Source: Niabella agricola (lineage in GTDB: Bacteria; Bacteroidota; Bacteroidia; Chitinophagales; Chitinophagaceae). From it: 64,000 nucleotides of DNA. The notes below the pieces were generated by a model. It was not told where the DNA came from, made no database searches, and was given only the letters and a program-made list of their open reading frames with translations. Every line of letters starts with the position of its first letter. Position 1 is the first letter of the stretch. Below, piece after piece: positions 44,053-55,103 of this stretch. The position numbers and the translations under genes are program-made. The DNA lies in the NCBI RefSeq assembly GCF_021538615.1, contig NZ_JAJHIZ010000003.1, positions 4,712,001-4,776,000 on the forward strand. The letters run 5' to 3'.

Positions 44053-45320
44053 ATGCAACAACATGCAGCGGAGTTAGTGCCGCTTTCAGGTTACCAGAAA
44101 CTGGTTATTTTTATTCTGGCGATGACGCAATTTACCGTTGTGCTCGACTTTATGGTGATGTCGCCCATGGGTGATATTTTAATGAAGTCGATGAGGCTCA
44201 CTACTTCCCAGTTTGGCGTTGCGGTTTCTTCTTATGCGTTCAGTGCAGGGCTTTCGGGGCTGCTGGCGGCAGGTTATGCAGACCGGTTCGATCGGAAGAA
44301 AATCTTCCTGTTTTTTTACACGGGGTTTATTGCAGGTACTTTTTTATGTGGTATGGCCACCTCTTACCCCATGCTGATTGCAGCACGCATCATAACCGGG
44401 CTTTTTGGCGGAGTGATCGGCTCTATTTCCATGGCCATCATTACCGATATTTTTATGCTGCAGCAAAGAGGACGAGTGATGGGATTTGTGCAAATGGGAT
44501 TTGGCGCCAGTCAGGTATTGGGCATCCCGTTGGATTGTTCCTGGCCAACAGCTGGGGCTGGCACAGTGCTTTTTTGTGGATTGCAGGTATGGCCGTACTC
44601 ATTCTAGCACTTATTGCATGGAAGTTAAAACCCATTAATAAGCATCTGGCTTTGCAGCATGAGCATTCGGCGTTCAGGCATTTATGGAATACGTTTTCAA
44701 AAAGACAATACCGGATCGGTTTTGGTACCACGGCGTTGTTGTCCATTGGCGGGTTTATGATGATGCCTTTCGGCAGCGCCTTTGCTATAAATAATCAGGG
44801 TGTGACGGAGCACCAGCTGCCGTTGCTTTTTATGATCTCCGGTGTCAGCTCCCTGCTGATCATGCCATTTATTGGAAAACTCAGCGACAGGAAAGATAAG
44901 TTTAGCATTTTTGCGACAGCTACTGTTGGCATGATGTTGATTGTGGTGGTGTACACGAATCTGGGGGTGATTCCTTTTTGGTTGGTGGTGCTTATCAATA
45001 TCCTGATGATGGCAGGTATATTGGGCCGGATGACGCCATCAACCGCGCTGATAACGGCCGTGCCTGAAATGCAGGACAGGGGCGCTTTTATGAGCATCAA
45101 TGCTTCCCTCCAACAGCTGGCAGGCGGTATCGCCGCTGCTGTTGCAGGAATGATCGTGGTGCAGAAAACAAAAACCAGCCCCCTTGAACATTACAATTTT
45201 GTAGGTTATGTAGTGGTTGCCATTTCCTTGCTGGCCATTTGGATGATGTTTCGGCTAAGCAATATGATCAAGCAACGGATGCTGAAGCAGCAGCCTGGGG
45301 CGATGGCTCCCAGAATATAA
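44053..45320 (+). pseudogene. MFS transporter (AraJ/DHA1-like), one frameshift
   Basis: The first frame (44053-44607) encodes MQQHAAELVPLSGYQKLVIF, MTQFTVVLDFMVMSPMGDIL, the loop GYADRFDRKKIFLFF and RGRVMGFVQMGFGASQVLGIP. It then goes out of frame at 44526-44532. The second frame continues VGLFLANSWGWHSAFLWIAG through helices 6-12 to the stop at 45320. Adding one G to CCCGTTGG rejoins them into a normal transporter of about 422 residues with all helices. It is the last gene of the tetR operon and likely exports a sugar or drug. It is either a sequencing error or an inactivated exporter; the clean two-part structure favours the former. Confidence 0.88.
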
Positions 45321-45359
45321 CAACTACCTGCCGGGATATAAACTGCTTATAATAGACTG

Positions 45360-45448
45360 GTATCAATTTTTATTAAAATGTTTACCAATCAAAAGGTTTG
45401 TGGAGACACAAACCTTTGCCTGCGCACCGGACAGTGTCCTCACTGTCC
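45360..45448. repeat. Double-hairpin intergenic element, copy 1 (also terminator)
   Basis: It starts GGTATCAATTTTTATTAAAA and contains AAAGGTTTGTG-GAGA-CACAAACCTTT (45392-45417, 11-bp stem) and GGACAGTG-TCCT-CACTGTCC (45429-45448). It lies between the convergent MFS and barrel genes and may terminate both. A related unit occurs at 47302-47388. Confidence 0.7.
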
Positions 45449-45568
45449 AGCCGGGGAATTGATAAAAATAATTTAGATACCATTATGATAAGCCGGATGA
45501 TGCAAACAGTATTAGAAACGGAAAGTGATCTCGTAAACCAAATGCCTCATTAGCATCCGACCGCCCTT

Positions 45569-46102
45569 TTAAAAGATATACGCCAGTTTTAATCCCAAAT
45601 TGTGCTCATTCACATTCGCAGGACGGTCTTTTTTATCAAACCGGGAGCGGCCAACCTTTATTGCTACATCAACATGTTTGGCAAATTCATACCCCAGGGA
45701 AAAATAATAGGTAAAACCACCCGGCACCTTTTCCCCGTTATTGCGGTAATGCACATCCGTAGCAAAGGTGTAACCCATGGCATCCTGTCCGTACAAATTT
45801 TTGATAAGGGGCAGCGGATATTTGATCACCGCCAGTACCGGGATGGCGTTATAGGTGACCGTGCCTGTGGGGATGAGGGGAGTGGTACTGGAAAATTTCA
45901 AAAAGCCGGTGTTTAAACCCAGGCCCAGCCGCTCTTTTACCCATACTTCACCCTGTACAGAACCGCCGATGCCCCAAAAGCCCGGGTTGTGGTTAAAGGA
46001 GTGGAGTATTTCCGGACCAACATTGACTTTTACCGTTTGCGAGGTTGCTCCATAAACGAGGCCCAGAACGATGATCAGTATACAAAAAAAGCGTATATGC
46101 AT
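45569..46102 (-). CDS. Outer-membrane beta-barrel protein
   Basis: About 177 residues from MHIRFFCILIIVLGLVYGAT (46102), signal peptide with cleavage after TSQ. The longer frame adds nine residues. Repeated amphipathic strands (VKVNVGPEILHSF, WGIGGSVQGEVWVKERLGLG, VTYNAIPVLAVIKYPLPL, YTFATDVHYR, FTYYFSLGYEFAKHVDVAIK) and the terminal LGLKLAYIF are typical of a small outer-membrane barrel of the PorT/OmpA-like type. It is one of three minus-strand genes here (with DUF6563 and VOC) and probably co-transcribed with them. No specific function can be assigned. Confidence 0.78.
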   Translation of the reverse strand: MHIRFFCILIIVLGLVYGATSQTVKVNVGPEILHSFNHNPGFWGIGGSVQGEVWVKERLGLGLNTGFLKFSSTTPLIPTGTVTYNAIPVLAVIKYPLPLIKNLYGQDAMGYTFATDVHYRNNGEKVPGGFTYYFSLGYEFAKHVDVAIKVGRSRFDKKDRPANVNEHNLGLKLAYIF

Positions 46103-46146
46103 ATGATTTATTTTAAATAGCATGATCAATAAAGGTACAATCCGTT

Positions 46147-46827
46147 TTACTGTGGCAGCTCCCGCGAACCTCTTTTTCGCGCAGTATAATACATCAGGTA
46201 TTCTCCCAGCTTTCTTTGCTTGCCGGATTCTTTTTCAAAAACGGCGGATAACTCCGGGTCGTTTTTTAGCAGCTCGTTTAATCGCCCTTTTGTCAATTCG
46301 GTGATGTTGCCGGTTCTCAGGTCCAGTAAATTACCCCGTATGTACAACGAAGGGTTTGCGCCTCCGTACATTGTACCGTAGGGACCTGCGACTAAGGGAG
46401 CGCCGGCGGGTGCTGTCGCACCTAAATCTTCAAAATAGCTGATGGTATCCAATATCAGTAATTTGGCGAAGCGGGCATTGGGACCAACAGGACCTTCAGA
46501 AAATAGCGGGAAAGCGTCCTTTTTATAGGAGCGTGACCAAATATAGATATACTTGCCATCGCAAAAACCGAATACCGGGCCGATCTTACGGCCTTCTTTC
46601 TTTCTGATTTCCAGTTCATAAAGACGCTGTACCCGTTTATCAAAAAGAGAGGGCTTGGAGTCTTCCGAAAAGATCTGATAGGTAAGCGGCAGCGAAGGAT
46701 TGTTGTTTTTGAATTCTTCAAAACTCCGGTATATCCCCCGCTCGTAACTTGTTGGCTCCAGGATGGGGTATTGCGCATTTGTGACCGTTGCAATGAACAA
46801 CAGCCATATGGTCCATTCTTTTCTCAT
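46147..46827 (-). CDS. Secreted DUF6563-like protein
   Basis: A 226-residue protein with signal peptide (MRKEWTIWLLFIATVTNAQ). The mature part begins YPILEPTSYERGIYRSFEEFKNNNPSLP, which matches DUF6563-like proteins of Bacteroidota, where GIYRSFEEF is the recurring phrase. The rest, GKYIYIWSRSYKKDAFPLFS and ARFAKLLILDTISYFEDLGA, has the expected strand pattern; the C-terminal tail is basic and Glu-rich (KESGKQRKLGEYLMYYTARK). Function unknown. It lies about 44 bases from both neighbours in a three-gene minus-strand run. Confidence 0.78.
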   Translation of the reverse strand: MRKEWTIWLLFIATVTNAQYPILEPTSYERGIYRSFEEFKNNNPSLPLTYQIFSEDSKPSLFDKRVQRLYELEIRKKEGRKIGPVFGFCDGKYIYIWSRSYKKDAFPLFSEGPVGPNARFAKLLILDTISYFEDLGATAPAGAPLVAGPYGTMYGGANPSLYIRGNLLDLRTGNITELTKGRLNELLKNDPELSAVFEKESGKQRKLGEYLMYYTARKRGSRELPQ

Positions 46828-46870
46828 AAGGATTTATGTTGTAAGGCAAAGATAACAGGAACTTTAGGAT

Positions 46871-47260
46871 CTATTGTTCATATAACTCGATTGGCAATCC
46901 GTCAGGATCCCTGAAAAAAGTAAATTTTTTACCAGTGTATTCATCCACACGAAAAGCTTCCACCTCAATATCGCTTTCCTGTAGTTGCCGAATAGCTGCT
47001 TCCACATTGGCTACTTCAAATGCCAGATGCCTTAGTCCTGTGGCTTCGGGGTTGGTAAGGCGCGCCGGGGGATCCGGAAAAGAGAACAATTCAATAAGGT
47101 ATTGATCGTTCAGGGCAAGATCCAGCTTATAAGAATCCCGTTCGCTGCGGTACACTTCCTGCAGGATCGTAAATCCCAAGATCTCCGTATAGAATTTTTT
47201 CGAACGCGTATAGTCGCTGCAGATAATGGCGATATGATGGATCTTTTTTAGATCAAGCAT
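46871..47260 (-). CDS. VOC-family protein (glyoxalase-like, GloA2/YaeR type)
   Basis: A 129-residue cytoplasmic protein. It has the two beta-alpha-beta-beta-beta modules of the vicinal oxygen chelate fold: IHHIAIICSDYTRSKKFYTEILGFTILQEV, and LRHLAFEVANVEAAIRQLQE with FTFFRDPDGLPIELYEQ at the end. Metal ligands are likely His8 or His9, Glu57, His78 and Glu126. This compact one-domain type (GloA2, YaeR) is annotated as a glyoxalase or dioxygenase-like protein of uncertain substrate. The gene has a short spacing to the DUF6563 gene. No regulator is adjacent. Confidence 0.9.
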   Translation of the reverse strand: MLDLKKIHHIAIICSDYTRSKKFYTEILGFTILQEVYRSERDSYKLDLALNDQYLIELFSFPDPPARLTNPEATGLRHLAFEVANVEAAIRQLQESDIEVEAFRVDEYTGKKFTFFRDPDGLPIELYEQ

Positions 47261-47285
47261 AATTTGTATTCGTTGTCTAAGCGTT

Positions 47286-47388
47286 CCGGTTTTATAAAAC
47301 CGGTATCAATTTTATAAAAATACATCATCAAAATGGTTTGCGTTAATACAAACTTTCTTTTACCGGCCAGGGCGGACACTGGCCCTGG
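47286..47388. repeat. Double-hairpin intergenic element, copy 2, with perfect palindrome
   Basis: CCGGTTTTATAAAACCGG (47286-47303) is a perfect 18-bp palindrome. From 47302 the text GGTATCAATTTTATAAAA repeats the start of the 45360 element. It is followed by TTTG-rich hairpin remnants (GGTTTG...CAAAC, 47335-47353) and CCAGGGC-GGACACTG-GCCCTGG (47367-47388). The order of parts is the same as in copy 1. Confidence 0.68.
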
Positions 47389-47421
47389 TCCTGGTTCGTG
47401 TTCCAACTGGCAATAAGTGCA

Positions 47422-50400
47422 TCACTTATTTTGCGGCGCAACTGTAATCCGTACTCCCTCGCTATGCGCAGTAAACTCCGGCGCGTACATACACTGGATG
47501 CTGGTGATGCCATTGCTGAAATTACCGGCTACTGTGGCAAACAGGCTGTATTCAAAAACATAGGTGCCTTTGGGCAGGTAGCCAAAGAAGAAATTGGTAC
47601 TGGCATCCTTTGTGGTTTCATAATATCCCAGTCCGCCCTGCCATTTATAGGAGCTGAGCACATTGGTGGGTTCAAAACTGCTGGCCCGCATATCCTTCAT
47701 ATGCACATATTCCATATCCGGTCTGCCCGCAATTCAATACGCACTTTGATCTTATCGCCTACTTTTACAGTGGCACCTTCCGCTATAGGCGTTAACACCG
47801 GTCCCCGGCCGCTGTTGGTTTCTATAAACAACTTTTTGCTGAGTTTTAAAGGGGTTTCCGCAAATGTGATCTTGTCCAGGTCTTCAAAATATTGCCAGTA
47901 CAAACTTCCCCAGGTGGGCAGTTTGCCCTGCTGTTTGCCGGATACCGGGTCCGTTACGGAAACGGTGATGTTTCCCATCTCCGGGCGTACTTTTTCCCCA
48001 GGAATGGTTTTTTTAAGATAGCCGGTGCCGGCTTCTGTTTTTTTCCAGTGCCGATTCTATTTTTAGTCCGCCCAGGTCGATGGTTACTTCGGGTGCAACG
48101 GTTAACCATTGGGTACCCTGCAATAATAACGCATAGCAGGCTTCGGCCGTAGCCTTGGTGCTTTCCCAGTTATTGGTTTGTTTATTTTTTAGCAGCCAGG
48201 TGCGTAGATCATTGGCTGTAGACGGTCTTTTGCGATTTCCTCAAAGGCCTCAATGATCAACGCCTGCCGCTCAATGGGCGCCTCATACCACCACCAGCTG
48301 CGGGCGGCATCCTTATAATACATACCCAATTCTTCGTTATTAATGGATGTTTCTTTCAGGGATTTTAAAATGGCTTTTGGAGTTACTGCGTCGCCTTTGC
48401 GATGCAGTGCCAGTGCCGTCATGCCCTGCATATACTTATTCGCTTTTACCCATGTTTTGCTGCACGGTCGGTGAAATAGGCCACCGCTTTTTGGGCGTTC
48501 GGAGTGATGTTGATCTGGCTAAAGAAGCTTCGCATATATAAATACTGGATCACATAGTAAGAAGGAACATATTCGCCCAGCTTTGTTTTGCTGCGGATGA
48601 GTTCATCGTATTCTTCCTTTATTTTCCCGTCGAGATAGGGATGGCTTTGCTGATCATATTGTCCAGTTTTTGCACCTGTGATTTTTCGATGGCATTGATC
48701 TTTTTCAGGTGGCCAATGCCGGTGACAATATACTGCGTCATAAAGCGGTCATCGCGTCCACCCTTGAACCATACAAAGCCACCGTTGGGGCTTTGCAGCT
48801 GGCTCAGTTTATCGTAGGCCTTGTTCAGCTCTCCGCTCATGCGCACCAGGTCAAATAAAAGGGCAACATTCTTTTTTTGCTGTGTTTCATTCTGCGCCTG
48901 TAGTACCCAGGGCGTTTCCTCCAGTAACACGGCCTTTAACTCCTGGTTTTTCTGCAGGTTGCTCAGGAGTGCCGCTGTATCCTGTGTGCTCCAGGTATCG
49001 AAGATTTTTTGATCTTTGGGGAACTGTTGGCGATCAGGGTCGCCAGTGAGTTGGCATAATAACGGTTCCAGGTTTGCTCCGCACATTCATAAGGATACCC
49101 CATCATGTAGGGCAATGCCTGCACGGCATACCAAGCGGGGTTGGAAGTGTATTCAACCGTTAAGGCCTGGGTCCTTAGGGTTTCACTATTGCCGCTTTTG
49201 AGTAGTTTATCGAAGCTGAATTTTTTTGAACCGAAGCCGCGTAATTGCAGGGGCAGGGTTTCGGTAACCAGCATCCGGTTGGTGAGTACCGGAAGCATAT
49301 TTTCTTCGCCGTCGCTCAGGGCAGCAGCATCATTGCTGCCGGTTACTTTTGCTACGATACGCCAGGTAACCGGTTTGCTGAACTGGTAAGGTACTTCGAT
49401 GGGGAAAAGAACAGCCTGGCTTTGCCCTGCGGCAATGGTGAAATATTGCTGTGGAATGGCATTTTTAAACCAGCCATCCACGGGCTCATTGGTGGCAGCA
49501 TCAAATAATTGTAGTGTGGCAATACCGGTTACTTCTTTTGAAGACAGGTTTACGATTTTGCTGCTGAGCTCCAGCTTGTCGCCTTCTCTCAAGAACCGGG
49601 GTACATTTGGTTGTACCATCAGCTCTTTTTGGGTGACAATTTCTTTGGATGAATAGCCGAATGCCAGCTCCTTTGTATGTGCCAGGGCCTGGAATTTCCA
49701 GCGTGTCAGCGCCTCAGGCATGGTAAAGGAAAACCGGATGTTACCTTTTGCATCGGTCTTCAGGTCGGGGAAGAAGAAAGCGGTTTCATTCAGGTTTTTA
49801 CGGATTTGCGTTTGCAAGTCTTGCACAGTGCTGGCTATTGCCGCCACTGTTTCTGAATCTTTCGTTTCCACAATGCCTTTGCCGTCCATCATCGCCGGTG
49901 CAGGAGCTGCTTCGCTTTGCATCGCACTTACAGATCCGGCCAGGGCCTTTCGTTTGACCCCCATCGCAGTAACCACTACTTCATCTGCAACCACACCCCT
50001 GGCCCGTAGTCCGATAGGCCCGCCCCATCCATAAAGTTCCGGAAGTTCGGCACCAAAGATCTGGTCGTAGCGTTTATCAATGCTCTGGTGGTCGTAAACA
50101 AGGGTGGTATGAACCATCGAGCGCATACTGCTGAAATTGGCCGCTGCATTCCAGTTTGTATAATTTGAATAGCCGGGCCATATACCCGGCATACTCCACC
50201 GATGCGGGTAAAACTGGTCAAGCGAGGCATCATACATGCCGGCCAGCATTTCTGCGGCTACCTGGTCACCCTTATAACCGCTGAGCTGCATACTCCATTT
50301 TTCTTCTGCGCCGGGCAGGGTTTTGTCGCGGAAGGTTTCATAAGTGATCTTCAGGTCCTTGTTGCTCCAGGGAACAGAAATGATGTTGTTGCTGGTATAA

Positions 50401-53400
50401 AGCCGGTTATTCTTCACAAACATATAGTCAACACCAAAACCACCGCGGTCTGCTTCAGTGGCCACAAAATCAACTGTTTTTATTTCATCGTTCAGGGACG
50501 CGTAGCTATAACTGGTTTTTGTTTTATTCAATGCCTGTACCAGGAACACATTCCGGGCACTGCTCCCGATTTTTACCACAGCCTTTGCTCCGGGTTCGAT
50601 CGGATCTGGGGTTTGGGTCCATAGGTATTGTGGAACGACAAGGTGTTCTTGACGCTCCCGGTAGATCTCGGTATACTTCAGGTCTTTTACCGGATTGCCA
50701 TCCTTGTCCTTGGTTACTATTTCAATGGCATAATAACCAGGTTCAGTAATAGGCTTCAACAGGGTAACGAGCCCTGTGGAGTCGGTGGTGCCGGACTGAC
50801 TCAGCACCTCTTTTTCTTTTGGCCAGGCGGCCGGCTCGTTCTCGTTTTTATAAATATCATTCGGGAAGTTTTGAACGTATGTTTCTTTGCTCATTACAAA
50901 CTGGTCCGGCTGTTCCCAATACCGGTTTCGTAACAGGCGCTGTTCCGGCAACAACCGGCTGATGCTGATCTGGATGCCGGATTTTTCAAATGCGCCGGCC
51001 ATATTCTCCGTGCGGATCGTTAATTTTTTTGCCTGTTCCACACTGATCCGCTGGGGAATATCGGCACTTAACAACAAGGATTTGTAGCCTACGGAAACAG
51101 ACCGTTCTCCGCTTCTGACTTCTCCGTTTATATCGGTAATATCCGCGTATACGCTGTAATCAAACACGGGGTCCATTTTGGGGTCGATGGTATGGTCTGG
51201 GATCGCATTGAATACTATGCGGAACCGACCGTCGGCATCAGTTAGGGTTTCTCCTTGTGTGATCTCCATCTGCTCCTGGTTGATGGGGAACCAGTAACGG
51301 GCAAAGATCCAGGGGTAGGGAAACCGGGCCTTGCGCACGACCCTGTATTTGACACGGGCTCCGTCGATGTTATTGCCGGCGTAGGCTTTTGCGGTACCGG
51401 TAACCGTAATGTTTTCATTGAGTTTATACGTGCCTTTTTGTTTTTCAAAGTCCACAAAGAATTTAGGGCGCTTGTATTCCTCCATCTTAAAGCCAATACT
51501 GCCCTGCGGCGTTGAAATACTGAAATTACCATTCAATCCGCTTTCCGGTAGTTTAAAGCTTCCGGAGAAAGAGCCAAAGTCGTTTGTAACCAGGTCTGTT
51601 GAGTTTACTTTCTGATGATTGGCGTCGTAAAGGGTTACGGTCGTTTTAAAAGCCGCCAACACCGTTGATTTTTTTTCCTTTGGCTCATGACTCATAGCAA
51701 TGCCCTTGTAATAAACCGTTTGCCCGGGCCGGTAAATGCTCCGGTCAGTAAACAATACAATGGAAGTGCTTTTTTTGGTGGGAGCAGCCGCCTCATAGCT
51801 GTTGTAGTAATAGTAACCATAGTCATTATCATCCATAAAAAAACGTTCCTCTTTATAGGTGATATCCAGCAGGTAATTATTTCCTGCATTGCGTTTTCCT
51901 TTGCCAGAACTGCTGGTATTCATTTGAAAGGAACCATTTTTGTCGGTAACTGCTTGTCCGGCCTCGGCGTTTTGGTAGGAACTGGTTTTATAATCATATT
52001 GTTTTTGCCAGATGGTAACTTTCGCCATAGCAAGCGGCTGGCCGCTGTTGCGGTCCAACACAAAGAAATCATTTTTTTGGTTTACATAACTGATATTGGA
52101 ACTATAGGTAAGCTGAAAGGCCAGGATGTTCTGATCCTGGGTAAATGCCTTATTTAGGGAGGCGAAAATAAAATACTCCCCGGCGGGCAATCCTTCCGCC
52201 TTAATCTCTGCACTATGTGAACGATAGTCGCCTGATGCCGGCAATGCCTGCTCCCAGGACTGTACCGGTGTTGCTGCAGCCAGTAGAGTCCAGTGTTTTT
52301 CTTTTCCGGTGCGGTCTTTGATGGCCTCTTTGAGCGATGCAGTGGCCTTTATGACGCGCAGATAAACCGTTGGTACGTTTTTATAAGCAATCAGTATACG
52401 GAACGGCGCGCCGGGCAGGTTTACTTTTTCAAGTTGAAAACTGAAGACTGGTTGTTTGATCTGCTGTAGCAGGTTATGGGCATTAACGCTGCCTTCACTG
52501 TTTTCTTTTTTGGCGGCGATCTGTTCCAGGATGTTTTTTGCGGCTAGAAGATCCTTGTTTTCAGGGTTTTTTATATTGTTGGGTAACTGTGCCTGATTAT
52601 GATGCCATTCAGCCATCAGGAACCTGGCTTGTGTAGCACCTGGATTTGTCTTATGTTGTTGGACAATTTTTTCAAGCGCGGCATAATAGCGGGTATCTTT
52701 ATCCGGGTTTACAGCATGCTGGTATACAAATTGTATCCGGCTGATGTCAGCATCGATGAGGGCATCGGGTTTGGAATCGCTTAAATGAAACTGAATCAGT
52801 TTCTGATACAGTTGCAGCGCTTTAAATGACAGGGACAGTGTGTCCCTGGTTTCAAAACGGGTGGCGGCAAAATCGGGGGCCGATGCAAAGGCTGCCGGCT
52901 GATTGATCTCAAATTTATATGCGGGTTGTGTTACCGAACGTTCAGGGTTTTTGAAATAATTGAGTGCCCGGGAGGCCAGCAGATCGTATAGGGTGGGGCG
53001 CAGGTTACGCGTGTTGCCCTTTTCAATGAGCGCATCATAGTCTTCCAGCCGTACACGGCGCAGCTGTGCTTCATCTGTTAAAGATAGCTGGTAAAGGTTG
53101 CTGATTTTTTGAATAAAATCGTCAATGGCCCAGGTAGCCGGATCGGACTTCTGAAAACCGGTGGTATTGGTGCGGTTATAAAGATTATACCGGTTGCGGT
53201 TAAAATAGGATTGATAAATGCCTGCCAGGTAGCTGTTGAGCAGCGCTCTTACTGCGCCTTTACTGCCTGAGATCTCTTTTTCCAGCTCCGCAATACTGCT
53301 CAGTTCATTGTTTTCACGGTTTTCGTCCTGGAGCCGGTTCATATAGATCAGGCTTTTACCTGTTGTGCATCCTGGTGATCGGCTTTCGCTTTGGTGTAGA

Positions 53401-53563
53401 TTTCTTTTACGACAGTAAGTGCGGAGGCTGGCAAGCCTTTGTCGATATGCCCTGTTACTTTTTTCCACTCGGGTTCATAATTTTTGATGGTTTGTGCGTT
53501 CGGTTTCATACAGGTAAACAGGATGATCAGTATTAAAAGGATGCCGCTGCTCAGTACTTTCAT
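47422..53563 (-). pseudogene. Alpha-2-macroglobulin family protein, disrupted by seven frameshifts
   Basis: Reading the pieces in order gives one protein of about 2040 residues: signal peptide from ATG 53563 (MKVLSSGILLILIILFTCMK), then a 4.3-kb open stretch (48963-53357). This has MG-type domains such as VLFTDRSIYRPGQTVYYKGI, RAYAGNNIDGARVKYRV and ETRDTLSLSFKALQLYQKLI. A TonB-plug-like loop near 49920-50000 (EVVVTAMGVKRKAL), the post-bait segment PEALTRWKFQALAHTKEL and the thioester PYECAEQTWNRYYAN (CAEQ) follow, then the receptor-type tail. Indels: +A needed at 53354-53357, at 49005-49010 and at 48455-48458; one C (+G) at 48638-48640; one base at about 48224; one A too many at 48038-48044; +G at about 47718. 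Bacterial A2M is thought to trap attacking proteases in the envelope. Confidence 0.85.
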
Positions 53564-53743
53564 ATAAAAAGGTTTATTAATAGATGCGCGTGCCTGTAAA
53601 ATTACATAAACCCTGCGCATTTTACAGTAGTAACGGGATGCAGGTGAAGAACGCAACAGGAATACGCTTTCAGCGAACGATGGGGATAAGATTTGACGGA
53701 TATATGTAGTAAATAGCCCCGGCTTTTTTACATTTGCACTTTT

Positions 53744-54400
53744 ATGAGGAGGACGTTAGAAGATACATACAGGCATAAGGGGTTAAGAAAAAAACTGGTA
53801 GAAGTAATAAAAGAAAAAGGAATAACAGATGAAACGGTGCTGGACGCTATGAATGCGATTCCCCGCCACTTCTTTTTAGACTCCGCCTTTGATGATGTGG
53901 CCTATGAGGACCGGGCTTTTCCTATAGGAGAGGGGCAAACCATTTCACAGCCATATACCGTGGCCTATCAATCGCAGTTGCTGGAAACGGTGCCCGGACA
54001 AAAAGTACTGGAGATCGGCACCGGGAGCGCCTACCAGGCCGTGGTGCTGGCAAAAATGGGGTTAAAAGTATTTACGATCGAACGCCAGAAAAAGCTGTTT
54101 GAGGAAAACAAAAAATTTACCTATCTTAAACAATTTCCGTTTATAAAGTTCTTTTATGGAGATGGTTACCAGGGGCTGCCCACCTACGGGCCTTTTGACC
54201 GGGTGCTCATCACCGCTGCAGCGCCGGCGATTCCGCCCAAACTGCTGGAACAATTGAAGCCCGGTGGAATGATGGTTATACCGGTAGGTGCCGGGGATGT
54301 ACAACAGATGAAGCGGATCATAAAGCAAACAGACGGAACGATAAAGGAAGAACTGTTCGATAATTTTTCTTTTGTGCCCATGCTTGCGGGCAAAAACTAA
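53744..54400 (+). CDS. pcm: Protein-L-isoaspartate O-methyltransferase
   Basis: A 218-residue cytoplasmic repair enzyme that methylates L-isoaspartyl residues in damaged proteins using S-adenosylmethionine. It has the family landmarks MNAIPRHFFLDSAFDDVAYE, AFPIGEGQTISQPYTVAYQS, the SAM-binding motif VLEIGTGSAYQAVVLAKMG (residues 87-105), GLPTYGPFDRVLITAAAPAI and PGGMMVIPVGAG. Length is normal. The start ATG is close to the upstream A2M gene, which runs in the opposite direction. A LysE-type exporter follows within 40 bases, though the functional link is not obvious. Confidence 0.96.
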   Translation: MRRTLEDTYRHKGLRKKLVEVIKEKGITDETVLDAMNAIPRHFFLDSAFDDVAYEDRAFPIGEGQTISQPYTVAYQSQLLETVPGQKVLEIGTGSAYQAVVLAKMGLKVFTIERQKKLFEENKKFTYLKQFPFIKFFYGDGYQGLPTYGPFDRVLITAAAPAIPPKLLEQLKPGGMMVIPVGAGDVQQMKRIIKQTDGTIKEELFDNFSFVPMLAGKN

Positions 54401-54437
54401 ATGATAAATTGTGAGTGATCAACAGGCGGGAGGCTTG

Positions 54438-55103
54438 ATGAAGATTTTTTTTACGGGAATGCTGGTGAGCTTTCTTGGATCGTTGCCCCTGGGTACGCTC
54501 AATATTGCGGCGATGCAGATTGCGATCAGCCAATCTGTTAAAAACGCGTTGTTGTTTTCCCTGGGCTCGCTTACTGCGGAGATGGTATATGTACGTCTTT
54601 CCCTGGTAGCGATGGACTGGGTGCGCAAGCAGGAAAAGATCTTCCGTTTGCTGGAATGGCTGACCCTGCTGATCATTGTGGCGCTGGCTGTTTCCAGCCT
54701 TTATGCGGCCATGCACCCCTCGGGCGGAAAGAATGTGATCTTAAACAATAATCTTCCATCTTATTTGCTGGGCCTTACCATGAGTGCGGTTAACCCGGTG
54801 CAGATCCCGTTCTGGTTCGGATGGAGCACCGTGCTGTTTACAAAAAATGTACTGAAACCCAAGGCTTCTTATTACAACTTTTACATTATTGGCATTGGCC
54901 TGGGCACCCTGCTAGGCAACTGTGTGTTTATTTTTGGCGGACGGCTCATTGCCGGCAAGATACAGAACAACCAGTCGTTGATGAACTATATCATCGGTGG
55001 TGTATTTGTCATAACAGCGCTCATTCAGGCCTGGCGGATGTTTATAAAAAAGAAAGATATCAGCGCCAAGCTCCATGAAACGGAACCGGAAAAGGATCAA
55101 TGA
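54438..55103 (+). CDS. LysE-family exporter
   Basis: About 221 residues from ATG 54438 (MKIFFTGMLVSFLGSLPLGT), chosen because GGGAGG lies four bases before it; a GTG nine codons upstream is the alternative. Six TM helices are predicted. The first is the LysE motif FLGSLPLGTLNIAAMQIAIS, with an embedded glycine/proline turn, and the fourth-fifth pair is YLLGLTMSAVNPVQIPFWFG. This superfamily exports amino acids or small metabolites; no substrate can be assigned. It starts 37 bases after pcm and probably shares its transcript. Confidence 0.88.
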   Translation: MKIFFTGMLVSFLGSLPLGTLNIAAMQIAISQSVKNALLFSLGSLTAEMVYVRLSLVAMDWVRKQEKIFRLLEWLTLLIIVALAVSSLYAAMHPSGGKNVILNNNLPSYLLGLTMSAVNPVQIPFWFGWSTVLFTKNVLKPKASYYNFYIIGIGLGTLLGNCVFIFGGRLIAGKIQNNQSLMNYIIGGVFVITALIQAWRMFIKKKDISAKLHETEPEKDQ

